Of a stretch of DNA of 64,000 nt, positions 1 through 12,928 are shown piece after piece. The stretch spans positions 24,005,141 through 24,069,140 of the forward strand of contig CP136065.1 in NCBI GenBank assembly GCA_032622095.1, given 5' to 3'. This stretch comes from Siphonodentalium dalli. Its lineage: Eukaryota; Mollusca; Scaphopoda; Gadilida; Siphonodentaliidae. A program made the position numbers and the translations under genes. Numbering within the stretch: position 1 is the stretch's first letter; every line of letters starts with the position of its first letter. Under the pieces are notes generated by a model. It searched no databases, had not been told where the DNA came from, and saw nothing but the letters and a program-made list of their open reading frames with translations.

Positions 1-3000
1 CAGAATACATGGAGTGTTTTAAATGCACTCCCCATTGTTTTGGTGTAAATGCTTTTACCTGAGTTTTCACTGGCTTTTTTGTCAGCGGACACAAAGTCTT
101 GGTAAATTCTGACGACATAATTGCTGTTGCAAAATTGTCTGAATTAGGTCAATTGGTGACCTGATTTTTATACAGGGAAAAATTGCACTCAATATAATCG
201 AGTCACTTGTTGTCGGCTCTTGACAGCCGCTTTTCACATGGCTGTATGGGCCATGCCCTCAGTTTTGCGGAAAGGGTCCAGGAAATATGGCATAATAATT
301 TCTTTGCTGCGATTTTTCATCGGGCCTGACTTTGTGTCAACGATGTGAACGGGCAGTTGACCTTTGTTCGTGACCTTTCCTTAAAGTGCATGTGGGTACT
401 CGAGCTATTGTTGATGCATCGAAGCGTGTAATCTGTTAAGACATTGAACGAATCAATGTGCGTGGCTTTTGTGGCCTATATTACACGACGTTTCATTTGT
501 TGCTACAACAGTTACTGGCTACGATGAGAATGATATAATATTCATTCTGTTTCCGTTGTGGATCATAATTACGCACATGTTTTCGTAGCGTTATTTACCA
601 CACGTGACCGGGCCGTGCCATTCGGCAAACCTCGTCAGTTTCCGTACAGATCTGTAGACCCAGAGGTCATAGGTCGAAGCTATGTAACATGACGAGCTCG
701 CGTGGTTGATAACTAGATTACAATACTTAGCCGTGATGGGTTTTCTTTCCAATGTTGTTTGACTCATCATAAGTTGTCAATGTGGGCTTTATTGTTTTAC
801 CCACAACTCGTGAGACTGTTATTGTTAATCCCAGTTTAACAAATTTATTAAGAATTAAATGTATGCTCACTGGAGCTGTGTAGTACACAGTCGCACATTT
901 TGTTCAAATGACCATGTTAGTTTTTATACTATATTACAAAATACGTTTCTAGCATTCATTAAAGTTATATGTTTTATATAACATAATGATTTTAAATCAT
1001 TTTATGAGAGGTTCAGGTTTTTTGAAGTCTGGACTTTGTAGATATAGACATCTACATCATTATGCTCGTACTATTTGACACTATCGGCATAATATATATG
1101 CATGCATATCTACATGTACATATGCACAACAGTCATGCTGTCACTCTGTACCACTGACCTCACTTCACCATTTTCACCTGCAGCAGTTTTGTTGATGGGG
1201 GTTTTAGCGTATTTAAATATATTTGCCTCCTTATGGCATGATCGTCAAACACTAACACTATGTACAATGCTGCTAGATGCAGCATATACTGTCATATTTA
1301 TCCTGACAATTTGAACTTGAAACAAGTTCCGTTCTCAACTCATTACTGGAATGAACTCAACAGCGTAAACTTATACTTGAACAGTCTGCATTTAATGTAT
1401 TTTTCATATGCATTATATACTCAGGTCTGTTGTGACCACTGACCAGTATAACATGTTTAACCTGCTTGGTCTGAGACAAGTTTATACCGTCGATAACGAC
1501 GCATGTATGATATATGTATCTTCTTTTACATCTGGTCTCAATGGTTCGATATTCCATATTGGTTGGTAGGAACACATGACTTACTAGTGTCAAACCAACT
1601 TAATCCATAGCTGGTTATCACTTATCTATCTTAAAGATAAAACCTAATTGTATCTGACTAATTAATCAGTATACATGTACAGTGTTTATTAGCTTACATG
1701 TATGCATGGGCACGATTTTTGCCGACCTGTTAACTTAATAGTGCATGATAGTTGCATGTGTTACAAACCATCGAAGATAAATGTCAGGTTTACTATCTAT
1801 ATATAGGGAGTACAGACAATGTGTGGGTTGGTGTGTACCCTGTAATATCGGGTATTGATGCTTCATGCTATCGGGGTTTGGTTTTAAAAAAATTCAGCAA
1901 CCTGAGTTGTTTCCACTATTACTAATAGTATTTGTGGCCTTTTTTCGCCTGGTCTGGGTACTTCAGAGTCACCCAACTTGCGAATCTACAATCTTGTTTG
2001 GTTGTTAGTTATTGTCACTTATCAGATTATTATATATGTCTGAGTCAATGATACCAATTGATTTGTCTTCAACATGAATCTCTGTTTGTACTAAGTTGAC
2101 TTCAAGTTCTATTACATGTATAGGACATCACATCGGCCATACTACCGTCTACACTACGTACCGGTATTTGCACTGTGCATCAGTTTTTGTTTCATCTGCA
2201 GTTAAGAATCCTGCCCAGATGAATATATTTATGCCATGCTTTCTGCACTGCATTCAATGACTGGCACTGTCCATATTAACATTGATGTATATGTCAACAG
2301 TTTTATAGTATGTCGTATGTCTATTTATTTCGTGACATGACTATGGCAGATTTATATCTACCCGGTTTGTTCAGGAACAGAACTTGATTAAATAATCGAC
2401 TTTTATTAAGTCTATATATACTTGGGACGTTGAAACTCACGTTTGCATTGGCAATGTCAGCCCATTATCTTTCTGGCTGCGGCAATACTAATTCTCGTAA
2501 ATGAGTTTGGTGTTTGGTTGCATTTGACGTAGATAATTCTGCGTTCATCGTGAGATGTGTGCTTATGGCTTTCACAGTTAATTTAAACTTCAGACAGTTC
2601 GCGAATTTAATCCACACAATCTGTTTAGCATGGGGTTTATGTACATGTGCTATTACCTATAGTTTCATGTTTCCCATTACATGTACCCACATAAAATGTA
2701 AACTATCACTGCCGATCTGAGGGTTTGACTGGCTTTTCAGATGTTATAACATTTGTCGGAATCAAAATATTTTCAATTTAATTCTTGTCATGCGATGTTG
2801 ACACAATACAGAAATGTGTCTATGAGCGTATTTCATCACTGGAGTATCTGGATTTGACACAATCAATTACGCATTTACATGATTGGGTTTAGTTATGACT
2901 ATACCGGTATACCTTCTGCGAAGGCTCTTATTCTATATCTATTCAGTACATTGCTTATTTCCTATACAACGTTGCATATTACTTTACTTAATATGCATTT

Positions 3001-3385
3001 TTACATACCAATGTAACCTTCGTTTTTCTGGATGGGGATATCGAAGTATACATTATACTGGTTTCTCACATGCTGTAGGAAAAATTTTCATCCAGAAAAG
3101 GGGGGGGGGTGCATTGATTCCCCTCTTCTCTATAGTGGTATCACGCTATGGGTGGATTTGAGTAAGGAAAATCAGTTTGTTCTTTTTCTCCACCTGTATA
3201 TGCAGGCGGATACGTTGATCATGCTTGTATCATATTCAGATAAGTTTTATCAAGTATCTCTGACATATTACTGACCGCGATACGTTATGGTTTTGTGCTT
3301 TTCTCCAAAGCCTTAACAAAGGTTTGAGTTCAGGCTTAATTGTTCCATATCTGACGATAATTCCTGACGATGATTTCATCATCAG
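1..3385. other. Gene-free AT-rich DNA
   Basis: Only short ORFs without recognisable protein character occur in either strand. I see no splice-flanked coding block, no tandem array and no RNA gene. It may be upstream intergenic sequence or an intron of a gene outside the window. Confidence 0.5.
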
Positions 3386-3388
3386 TGA

Positions 3389-3835
3389 ACATGGCTGATA
3401 ATACCGAGGCCTGGTGCATTGGCCAAACCTTTGGAACTGGTGCAGTATGATGCAGATCCTCATTTGTGTGTTTATCGGACGTTGACTACATATATTCACC
3501 GTACTGCAACATTACGTTCAACCTGTATGGCCAATGATAATGAGTTGCTTCTGAGTTATGTTCATCCCCATAAGCATGTTACCGTGCATACTATCGCTCG
3601 TTGGATAAGGACTGTGCTTGCTAGAGCGGGCATTGACACTTCGGTTTTCAAAGCACACAGTGTGCGAGGCGCTGCTGTTTCTCGTGCTTTTCATTTTCAG
3701 TTAAACATTCCAATTAAGGATATTTTGGGTAAAGCAGGCCGGAGTTCAGCTGCTACTTTTGCTATGTTTTATAACAAACCAATTGCACCTGTTTGTCAAT
3801 TTGAATGTGGGGTACTGGCTATTGTTACAGAATAA
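3389..3835 (+). pseudogene. Tyrosine recombinase fragment (DIRS/Crypton-like mobile element)
   Basis: The open frame runs from just after a stop at 3386 to a TAA at 3833-3835. It encodes the C-terminal catalytic half of a tyrosine recombinase of the type common in animal YR retroelements. Counting from residue 1 at 3419, visible features are the RTLTTYIHRT stretch near residue 20, TIARWIRTVLARAGID at 58-73, the catalytic H80-x-x-R83 pair (HSVRGAAVSRAF), and FYNKPI with the nucleophile Y118. The second catalytic His/Trp is expected in KAGRSS, where R108 stands instead, so activity is doubtful. There is no ATG, no first catalytic arginine region and no reverse transcriptase nearby, so this is a 5'-truncated relic. 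It is followed within 80 bp by a long perfect inverted repeat that may belong to the same element. Family assignment rests on these motifs only. Confidence 0.75.
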
Positions 3836-3917
3836 ATTCTGTATAATCCTTGGAAATTTGGTGTTTGATGCTTTAAAGTCTCATTTTATACCGGAAGTGA
3901 TGTTATGACGAAATAGA

Positions 3918-4198
3918 ATTAAAAAATTAAACAAGCCTTCCTTGGGAAGGTGAAGTTTGATTGTGATTCTATGAGTCATAAAGAATCACTGGAGGGATTA
4001 AATGCCACCCTCCCACCCAACTTTTTGGGTTAAGTATGTATGTTTCAGTTGAGATCTTCACTCCAAATTTCGGCTTTTAATTGTGATTGGCGCCTGCGCA
4101 CTGGCATATCTCATTTAATCCCTCCAGTGATTCTTTATGACTCATAGAATCACAATCAAACTTCACCTTCCCAAGGAAGGCTTGTTTAATTTTTTAAT
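3918..4198. repeat. 87-bp perfect inverted repeat with 107-bp loop
   Basis: The arms 3918-4004 and 4112-4198 are exact reverse complements. They begin and end in AT-rich sequence (ATTAAAAAATTAAACAAG). The structure starts 83 bp after the recombinase stop codon, so it may be the terminal or internal inverted repeat of that element. It could also be an unrelated foldback MITE. Confidence 0.9.
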
Positions 4199-5429
4199 TA
4201 ATTGACATAAGAAAGGCATTCATTAATATATGCCTAAGATACTAAGTAATTAGGTAGCAGTAACAGTATAGGTAAAACATACACGAAGTATTGATTAATA
4301 CACCATTACATTGAACAAAGTTAACCAAAGTAATGGAGAATTATCAGCTGTATTAAATTTGTTTAGCAAAGTATGACAAACGCTCTTTATTTTTACCATA
4401 TCAGGAAAAGGTTGACAATTAATGCTCTTTATTATTCCAAATATGGCACCATTAGAGATGTGGTACTCTCACGGACCCCACTCGTCCTTGTGGATGTAAT
4501 GTCTTGTTTCTGAGGTTTTCAATAAGAAAATGTAGGCATATGGCAATACCGTTTTCAGGTTCTTGTTTCCCTTTGGTCGTTGTGTGTGTCACTATGTGTG
4601 TGTGTATTTTTTTTTTTGCTTCAGCCTGTTGTCATATATTCATGTGTTTGCATTCTTTTGCGCTTGTACATACGATATTACATTTGCATGTAACTCTTCA
4701 TTAATAATATTGAGGACGTGCAGACCAAGTTAGAATTTTGTCAATGTCAAATGATCTTTGGAAGATTTATGCCATGTTTTCGAAATAGAAAGTACAATTT
4801 TTGAGTTGTCAGGATGAGCAATACTCAACATAATTTCTTGATAGCTGTTACATGTATATTCTTCACAATTGAGCAGACGAAGATCACTATCGGAAAATGG
4901 TCACAGTCCGGTGATTTTTGATGGAGTTATTGTCCTTGTCGACTTAGAAGTCAACATTTTTGGGTTTTCCGAATGTTAATTTGAGCAATATTAAATATAA
5001 TTCCTTGCTATTTTTGTATATTTAGTTAACATTTGAGAAGGATCACGTCAATTCGAAAATTGTCACGGTCCGGTGATTTATATGCTCTCAATTTCCGAAG
5101 AAAAACTTTATGAGTTGATTATCCTTTCTTTGTTAATTTTGTCCTGATCATGTTTTTATTTTGGCTCCGTCCTGCCCCGTTTCAATTTGCAACGCGGCGT
5201 ATGTCAGCACCAGAATCATCATTCTGTGAAAATTGGGGAGAAAATATACATTTGTTTTTGATCGGCATCTCAATATTGCCTTACTTTCGCTTTGACGCCG
5301 AACCAACGTCCCCTGTGCGAATTGTCCCCGGGACGAACATAAAAACCCGATGAGCTCGCGGACATACTAGATGTTATGCGTCAAGGATCCCATTGGTCGC
5401 TGTAAATTGTTACAAACCCGTATTAGATA

Positions 5430-6112
5430 TGCATAAGAAAACCACAGTCAGAAATGGTAACGCCCTCAAGATCATATTATTAGGCATATATAAAATATAT
5501 TGGTTCATGAATGCACCACCTCAGAATTCCGTTAAAACAACTATTCCTTCAAATGATTACAACAACTACGGCTTAGCACTGAAGGTTTCTCATTCACCAC
5601 ACCAGAAAGCCTCCAAATGCGGACCAAAAGTTTACTAATCTGATTAAATACACCCCAATACTTCGCAATACGATATTTACTCTACATTCCAACTGAGACA
5701 CACTTCATCAGCAATGTTATAGCTGTTATATTATGCATTGTGTTCCCGCAATGAAATCTTCAAGAATTGCCCAGCCATTGTTCACATCTAAATGTCGAAA
5801 GCAATTAACGCGGTCATAAAAGTTACATATTGCAACAATAGACATCCGCGAATACATACAACCTACAAAAAGTCTAACCGGTACGCAATATATCGAGTAT
5901 GTTTTAAATCAGAATGACTTCTTTCTTAACTCCTATGACATCGACAGATATCCCACGTAGTATACACACTAGAGGGCGAAATAAGAAACAAGAAAACCAA
6001 TGTCAGAAATGGTAACGCGCTCAAGATCATATTATATACCCATGATTGTAATTATAGAATATAAAATATATTGGTTTTGCGAATGACCAACTCAGAATTC
6101 CGTTAAAATAAC
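5430..6112. repeat. Pair of ~110-bp dispersed direct repeats
   Basis: Sequence near 5430-5535 (with GTCAGAAATGGTAACGC, CTCAAGATCATATTAT and CTCAGAATTCCGTTAAAA) recurs in the same order and strand at about 5991-6112, with a 20-bp insertion. They could be two copies of one short element or the ends of a degraded one. The 450 bp between them show no coding signal. Confidence 0.65.
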
Positions 6113-6114
6113 AA

Positions 6115-7900
6115 TAACAACCAGCACATAATTAACAAACCAAAAATCAACATTATTGACATAATGTTAACGACAATAAACGAAATTGAAATTCCCAACT
6201 ACACCTTTTACCGGACTCGGCCTCCGGTCGCTGTTCGACTTTTAATCCTCCCAAAAATTCCGATTATATAAATAAAACACCGATGCGCCCAGGCGAAACA
6301 GGAATCTCTACATTTGTATACACGCGGAACGCGCGTGATAACAGAATATTACTGGATTATTATGAATCCTCCACAGCAGGAAATAAATAAATATTTATAC
6401 CACCAGCGAAATTATATCTCGGGCGATCTATAACTATTTATGTTGCCAAATGTGTCATTTATAAATATTTAATCATTTTCGTAGCCTTTTGGCTAATCTG
6501 ATCGAATCGAGGAAAGATCATTATGTATATAAGACATTCAAAAATATATATAGATATATATTTTAATACTGGCTGTGTTGGTTGTTGCAACTTGGCCATA
6601 ATCAAGACGGCTATTCCCGCCATTGTTGCAAACACCAGCGTAGCCGTTATTATAATATTTTAATAAATACATGTTCTTGAACGTTTCATACAGACACTGC
6701 ATGGCTTTTTTTCAAATCGCTCGGGTTAGCGAAAACAGTGAAAATTAAACTTTCGAATATAGCGCTATACGTTGTCTTCTCAGCATCATTTTTGCCCCAC
6801 CAGCATGGTACATGCAGCAATTCACCAGGGACCACCAACATTATATAGAAAATTGGCAGGACCATTTTGCCAGGGCCGATAACCCCAATAACCCACAACC
6901 AATTGGTCAATCTTGAGCACTGTTCTCACGTATAGCAAGAAGCCACTTGTTTCACTTCTGGATGCTGAATGGAAATCATTTGTCATTTTGTCTGAATTAA
7001 CGACAAAATGGAAATACGACCAATAATTCAGCGATAGTGTATACAGATTATTTTCTGCTGATTTAATATAACGGGTTATACATTCAGATGATTCGCTCTT
7101 AAGAGGATTTTCCCGAAATAACTGCCAACGAGCAGGTTTTGTGAAGCATCAATTTAAGTTAATTTGACACGAGTTATGCAGCAAAAAATCAATTTTGATG
7201 ATTTATCGCTACTTTATTTCTTCTTTGAAATTTACTCAATGAAGAAGTGCCCTAGGCCAAAAATGTATCCCTCATAATGTAGTGGAGGAGTGTTGTTGTA
7301 AATTATAATGGTTTACAATGAGAAAAAACTAGTCGGAATATAAAGTTTCTTGGTAATGAAGCCATTTCCATTCTATTATCCCGGTGTGTATTTTTTGCTT
7401 AATATCACGATCCCACACAATGCTTTGGAGAAGTTGCGTTTAGCAGAGAATTGCGTCTTATGACATTGATCGATCGCCAGTTAGTGGCACGTTTAGATTT
7501 TGAATCCCGAACATCACGCGTGACTGATCATCGCAGCGTGACATTTGAACTACCACGGAACCCCTATACCTAAATTTAAATTATGAATTATGTACGATTG
7601 ATGGCTTGTCCGATTTTTGCCTGTACTCTCTCAACACTCGACTTACAATGTTAGGCATGATATAATGTCGATGTGCGCCCATATTTATGGCCAGGCGTTT
7701 ATCCGAATCCGCCCGCCAGCCCGTCCACCCACCATTCTTCATCTGTCAGTTTTTGTTATATATATACATATACCTCAACAGAGTCGCTTGGCATTTGAAT
7801 TGCTAGTTATACGTTGTAGCATAAGAAGGTTGGAATGAGTCAACAGTTACCTCTGTCCAAGAAACTTATCGGGGGGACTATAGAAATGGGCGGTATCCTC
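6115..7900. other. Gene-free stretch
   Basis: Non-coding AT-rich DNA. Only short unsupported ORFs are present, and I see no repeat family or splice-flanked coding block. Confidence 0.45.
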
Positions 7901-7902
7901 CC

Positions 7903-8482
7903 GTGTGTCCGTCTGCGTGTGTCAGTCGTTGTGTCCGCCGATGTGTCCGTCGGTGTGTCAGTCGGTGTCTCAGTCGGTGTGTCCACCGGTGTGTCCGTCT
8001 GCGTGTCAGTCGGTGTGTCCGCCGGTGTGTCCGTCTGCGTGTCAGTCGGTGCGTCCGCCGGTGTGTCCACCTGCGTGTCAGTCAGTGTGTCCGTCCATGT
8101 GTCAGTCGGTGTGTCCGCCGGTGTGTCCGTCGGTGTGTCAGTCGGTGTGTCCACCGGTGTGTCCGTCTGCGTATGTCAGTCGGTGTGTCAGTCGGTGTGT
8201 CAGTCGGTGTGTCCACCGGTGTGTCCGTCTGCGTGTCAGTCGGTGCGTCCGCCGGTGTGTCCACATGCGTATCAGTCGGTGTGTCCGTCCATGTGTCAGT
8301 CGGTGTGGACGTCCGTGTGTCCGTCGGTGTGTCGTACCGTGCGTCCGTCCGTCAGTGTGTCCGTCCGTCTGTCAGTTGGTGCGTCCGTCTGCGTGTCAGT
8401 CGGTGTGTCCGTCTGCGTGTCAGTCCGTGTGTCAGACAGTGTGTCCGTCTGCGTGTCATTCGGTGTGTCCGTCCGTGTGAGA
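7903..8482. repeat. 12-bp GTGTCNGTCGGT-type minisatellite
   Basis: About 48 imperfect copies of a 12-bp unit alternate GTGTCAGTCGGT and GTGTCCGTCTGC types, which gives 24-36 bp higher-order periods. The lack of stops opens long ORFs in several frames on both strands (VSVGVS, CPSVCQS and TDTPTD peptides). These are low-complexity translations of the repeat and not genes. Confidence 0.95.
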
Positions 8483-8858
8483 AATGATGAACCCAAAACA
8501 TGTAATATCATCTGCAACATGGTCCAACTCTTTCTACATAAATGGTGTGAATCGCCAAACATTGACAATTAATACATTTATGTTACTATACTTATAAACA
8601 CTTTATTTATGTAATTGTTTTACATCGGCCTCGAGTGGGCAGATCTGTCAATGAATCTATATATCTATCTATCTATCACAAGAGGCAATGAGTGCTTGTA
8701 GACTGCGCACCACGCGGCCGAATTGCAAGAGTGGCAGAAAACATTTTAAACAAATATACGCGAAAAACAAAAACCCCTGAGTCGCAACGGAAATATACGA
8801 AATGTACGAGTAACGGTCGAATACACAGACGACGCTTTTACCGCGCGATATGCCCGGC

Positions 8859-8931
8859 AAACGCCGCGTAGAAGGTTCTATAAACGCCGCGTAGAAGGGT
8901 CTATAAACGCCGCGTAGAAGGGTCTATAAAC
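8859..8931. repeat. 23-bp tandem repeat, three copies
   Basis: Three head-to-tail copies of AAACGCCGCGTAGAAGGGTC plus TAT begin at 8859, 8882 and 8905, followed by a broken fourth copy. The unit is GC-rich against an AT-rich background. No function is visible. Confidence 0.9.
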
Positions 8932-9149
8932 GGCTGCCAACTGAATATTCTGATTTAACCTATACATTTCAGAATTTTTACTGTGGAAATTGCAAGACCC
9001 AATAGATCTGCATATGGTGCCACTGTCGCACTCGCTTTCGGAAAGAACGGGATGACATCGACATCATCTATTTGAAAGCGACTGCGGCACCCGGTGTTTT
9101 TTTAAATATAGAGAAGGCCTATAAATAAACCTTTAAGCTTAGTAATCTG

Positions 9150-9737
9150 TTCTCAGCCAAAAAAATACAACCAGGAGCAACCACTGATAAATTTACACAT
9201 TGAGGTTTGTATTTTATTCCAGGTGGGTATCTCTGGAACTATTAGACCCTGTGCCAATGTATTCTCTTATATATGCGAGTCGACCATAGATCGCCTCGCA
9301 TATATAATAGAATGCATTGGCCTAACAATGTTTTATATATATTTTTGTTTTATCAATTTTTTTTACATTCTTTAAGACATTTTATAATTTGTTATAATTT
9401 TTTCTTGCATTCTATGACAATTTTTATTTATTTTTTATATTCTTTAACAGTTTTATCATTTTATATAATTTTTTCTTACATTCTTTAACAAATTTTAGAT
9501 TTTTTATCATTATTTCTTACATTTTTGAAAAACAGTTTATCATTTTTTTTTCTAACATTTTTAACAACTATAAAAAAATAATATAATATTTGTTAGGCCG
9601 ATGCATTCTCTTATATACACGAGGGACCTATGATCTCTATACTGTTCTCAGACAAAAAAATAATCAAGAGCATCGAGTGATAAATTTACATATCGAGGAT
9701 TGTATTCTATTCCAGGTGGGTGCCTCTGGAACTATTA
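9150..9737. mobile_element. Degenerate paired-hairpin MITE between ~90-bp direct repeats
   Basis: Two decayed hairpins carry the motif AATGCATTCTCTTATATA. One lies at about 9250-9330 and a half copy at 9590-9640, with a T-rich spacer of CTTACATTCTTTAACA-type repeats. They match the paired-hairpin family described at 12929. Outside them, about 90 bp at 9150-9245 recurs as a direct repeat at 9644-9737 (GGTGGGTNNCTCTGGAACTATTA at its end). The direct repeat is too long for a normal target-site duplication. Confidence 0.7.
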
Positions 9738-9970
9738 TCACATCGTCCCAAAGGAAGAGAATCAAGCAGAATACCGAGAAATCCCACGAAGACTGGGTTT
9801 GTACAGACGTTTGATTAAAGTCTAGGTTAAAGACTTCTGTGTGTTCATTGTTAATTTTGCATCGGAGAGCAGAGACCCAGGCAAAATCAATTACACCCTG
9901 CAACGAATCCATCCATTCAGAAGTAATCATCGAAATTTCGCCTTTCATGTAATGTGACATCTTCATCGAG

Positions 9971-12682
9971 ATGGGAATTGTTCTGATTCTCACTTCAATT
10001 TTGTGCGTTGTTCACAGCTCGAGTATTCAATTGAATTACCATTTAGAAGAGCAGAGACCCAGGGGATATCGCGTTGGTAACGTAGCACGCGACGCCTCGC
10101 TCGACGAAAACCTCGACATGACGGAATTTTCTATCTTCAACCCGGGAAACCAAATGACCATGCCTTTCAGAATGGTCAGATTAACAGGCGATTTAATCAC
10201 AAATTCAGTCATCGATAGAGAATCTATTTGTTCTGCTGACGAACAATGCGTAATTCAGCTTGAGATTGCTGTGTATCAATACAATGATGATTTGCAGACT
10301 GTGGAACTAGAGCAAATTATCGCCTGCAACGTTGTCATATTGGACATCAACGATAATGCACCGAGTTTCTCAAAACCAGTGTTTCTCTACAAGATACCGG
10401 AAGATGTTCGTCCCGGATTTTTCCTTTCCCTCGAAGCTGCATCAGACAACGATTTCGGTAGAAATGGTCATATTTCCTACAGCATTGAACCTGACGATAT
10501 ATTTTCGTTCCGGAATATTACTAATTTGGTTGGATTGGAAGAAATAGGATTAGTTGTTAACCAGGCGCTCGATCGGGAAACGACCAAAAACTATCAAGTA
10601 ACTATGACAGCTGTCGATGGGGGATTCCCATCTTTGTCAACTGAAGCTGTTATCAACTTAGTCGTTATGGATGTTAATGATAATGCACCAACTTTCGTTA
10701 ATAATACATACAATATCAGCCTTTCTGAGAATCAGTCAAATAACAGTGTAGTACTGCAGGTAAATGCTACGGATTTAGACGACAATGTTAATGCAGAAAT
10801 TTCATTTCGTTTCCATTCGAGAACACCCGAGAATGTTCTGGATACTTTTGCTATAAATGCGACGTCCGGTAACGTTTTCGCTGTTGGTACTATAGACTTC
10901 GAAACTACCCGACGGTACCAGTTTGTGGTTGAAGCTGTTGATGGAGGCACGCCTGCTATGTCAGCAGAAGTGTTGGTTACCATACACACTATTGACGAAA
11001 ACGACAATCACCCTCAGATAATTGTGAACTTGTCACCGAATGGACGGACTATTTCTGAATCGACACGGAGAGGCGCGTTCATCGCCTATATTATGGTTAG
11101 TGACGTAGACACGGGCGCAGGGGGGACAGTGTCCTGTTTCCTTAACAACAGCAATTTCGTTTTAGTTCCATACAGCGACATGGTTGGTAAATATAGACTG
11201 CTTTTAAACCACGAACTCAATCACGAGGTTTCTGCTGTACAAAACATCACCTTAGTGTGTGCAGATCGAGGACAACCTCAATTAGTTTCTGAATCAACAT
11301 TTTCAATCGACGTTGGCGACGAAAACGACAATTATCCTATTTTTGAACGTAACGTTTACACCGTAAATATAAGCGAGAATAATGGAATTGGAGACGTTGT
11401 GGTTACAGTTCACGCAACGGACATGGATTCGCAGACTTCGCCCAATGGGCGGATATCGTACTCTCTTCTTTCCGATGCTGCAGGAAAATTTGTCATCAAC
11501 CGCGAAACTGGTGCCATAACCGCAGCGACAATATTTGACCGCGAGAGAGAATCTGAGTTCATTTTTAAAATAATGGCGTCGGACCACGGGCAGCCGACGA
11601 GAACTGGTACCGCCGCCGTCGCAGTCAGGATTTTAGATGAAAATGATAAAATCCCAATGTTTAACTCAACCGAGTTCGAATTCACCGTGTCTGAAAACCA
11701 GCCTTATGGCACGCACGTCGGTAGCTTAAGTGCATTCGATGATGACATTGGTGAAAATGGACAGTTTTCATTCTCGTTTCAAGAACACTCAGACATTACA
11801 CGATTCTTTTCATTGGAGCCTTTCACTGGACAAATTTTGACATCTCAGAATCTTGACCGAGAGGCGCGAAAGTTATTTGAATTCAACGTTGTTGTAATAG
11901 ATCATGGGAAAAACTCCTTGAGCAGTACGAGTCACGTGACAATCAGAGTATCGGATGTAAATGACAATTTTCCTAACATTATTTACCCAAATAATTTCAA
12001 CAATACAATTCATCTGATTTACACTACACCTACCGGGACCATAATAGGTCAGGTGACTGCACGCGACGCAGACGATTCTGAGAATAATATCTTGCAATAT
12101 TCTATAGATGATGGTAACGGTGCCGGACTATTTACTATAAACCACGCCACTGGAATATTAAGCACATCAAAAAAGATCCACTTATACGAAGTAGACACAT
12201 ACAAATTACTTGTATCAGTTCGGGATTCCGATTCTCCGCAGCATTCATCCTATGCTAATCTCAATGTCAAGGTCTCTGTTGGCAATGTGACGTCATCACA
12301 CCTATTTGGTAGAGGTGGAAAAAGCGGTGGCGACACAGACGCCAGTGACACGACGCTAATAATTGTCACCACCGTTGTAATTGTGTCGGTTATAATAATT
12401 GCCGTTGTGATGACAGTTATAATTGTTCGTTATATAGATCACAACCGAACACATAACGTACATCCGGGTCCAAATTCACATGGACTGAACCAATCGATTG
12501 TGAGTTACGCTTCATCGAAAGATTCCCTGCCGCCGAAGGGTCACCTGGATTTGGAGAGCAGTTTTGACAGGTGTGACCGAGACTCTATAGACAAATCGAC
12601 ACTGACACACGTTTCATCTTTCACGACGTTCAAGAATACTTCATCCGTCTACATGTCGTCATTTGATCACAAATCGTTAGAG
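9971..12682 (+). CDS. Protocadherin, exon 1 (signal peptide, seven EC repeats, membrane helix)
   Basis: This is a calcium-dependent homophilic adhesion receptor of the protocadherin type, and the exon carries the whole ectodomain. The ATG at 9971 is chosen because it opens a clear signal peptide (MGIVLILTSILCVVHS) and has purines at -3 and +4. Seven cadherin repeats follow, at about residues 17-129, 130-239, 240-347, 348-455, 456-560, 561-666 and 667-775. Their linkers carry the Ca-binding motifs DINDNAP, DVNDNAP, DENDNHP, DENDNYP, DENDKIP and DVNDNFP, with DRE and DAD-type motifs inside. EC7 lacks a terminal NDN, as usual for the membrane-proximal repeat. A hydrophobic helix lies at about residues 794-822, then RYIDHN and a Ser-rich cytoplasmic start. 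A single ectodomain exon and seven repeats resemble delta-1 protocadherins. The exon ends in phase 0 at KSLE before GTGAGT; the open frame beyond 12682 is intron. Confidence 0.93.
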
Positions 12683-12804
12683 GTGAGTATGTGTACGTCA
12701 TATGCGACTGCTTGTTGTATTTGGTTCATGTGTTCTAACAAGCTGATCGTTAGAGGTGAATATTTGTACATAATATGCGATGTCTTGTTGTATTTGGTTC
12801 ATGG
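12675..12804 (+). repeat. 73-bp tandem duplication across the exon 1 donor
   Basis: Sequence from CGTTAGAGGTGAGT at 12675 to TTGGTTCATG at 12730 recurs from 12748 with a few changes. The first copy holds the used donor (AG|GTGAGT). The second holds AG|GTGAAT, also a plausible donor. The copies differ at about ten sites, so the event is not recent. Confidence 0.88.
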
Positions 12805-12928
12805 GGGAGAGATATATGTTTATTCCTCCAAATATGGAGACCATTATGGTACACATTTGAAGGTAGTTGTTAAGTAACTTGGGTAAGCTCTTCCATCAAA
12901 GTGCGGACAGGCCGATCTAATTCCTTGA

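Noticed and set aside
7835-8572. ORFs of 245, 194 and 191 codons encoding Val/Ser/Cys-rich peptides
   Set aside because: All come from the 12-bp minisatellite; overlapping frames on both strands are open, and composition is purely periodic.
12683-12877. Extension of the protocadherin ORF by 65 codons beyond exon 1
   Set aside because: A strong GTGAGT donor at 12683, loss of typical composition, and a phase-matched exon 2 show that this is intron; a retained-intron isoform cannot be excluded.
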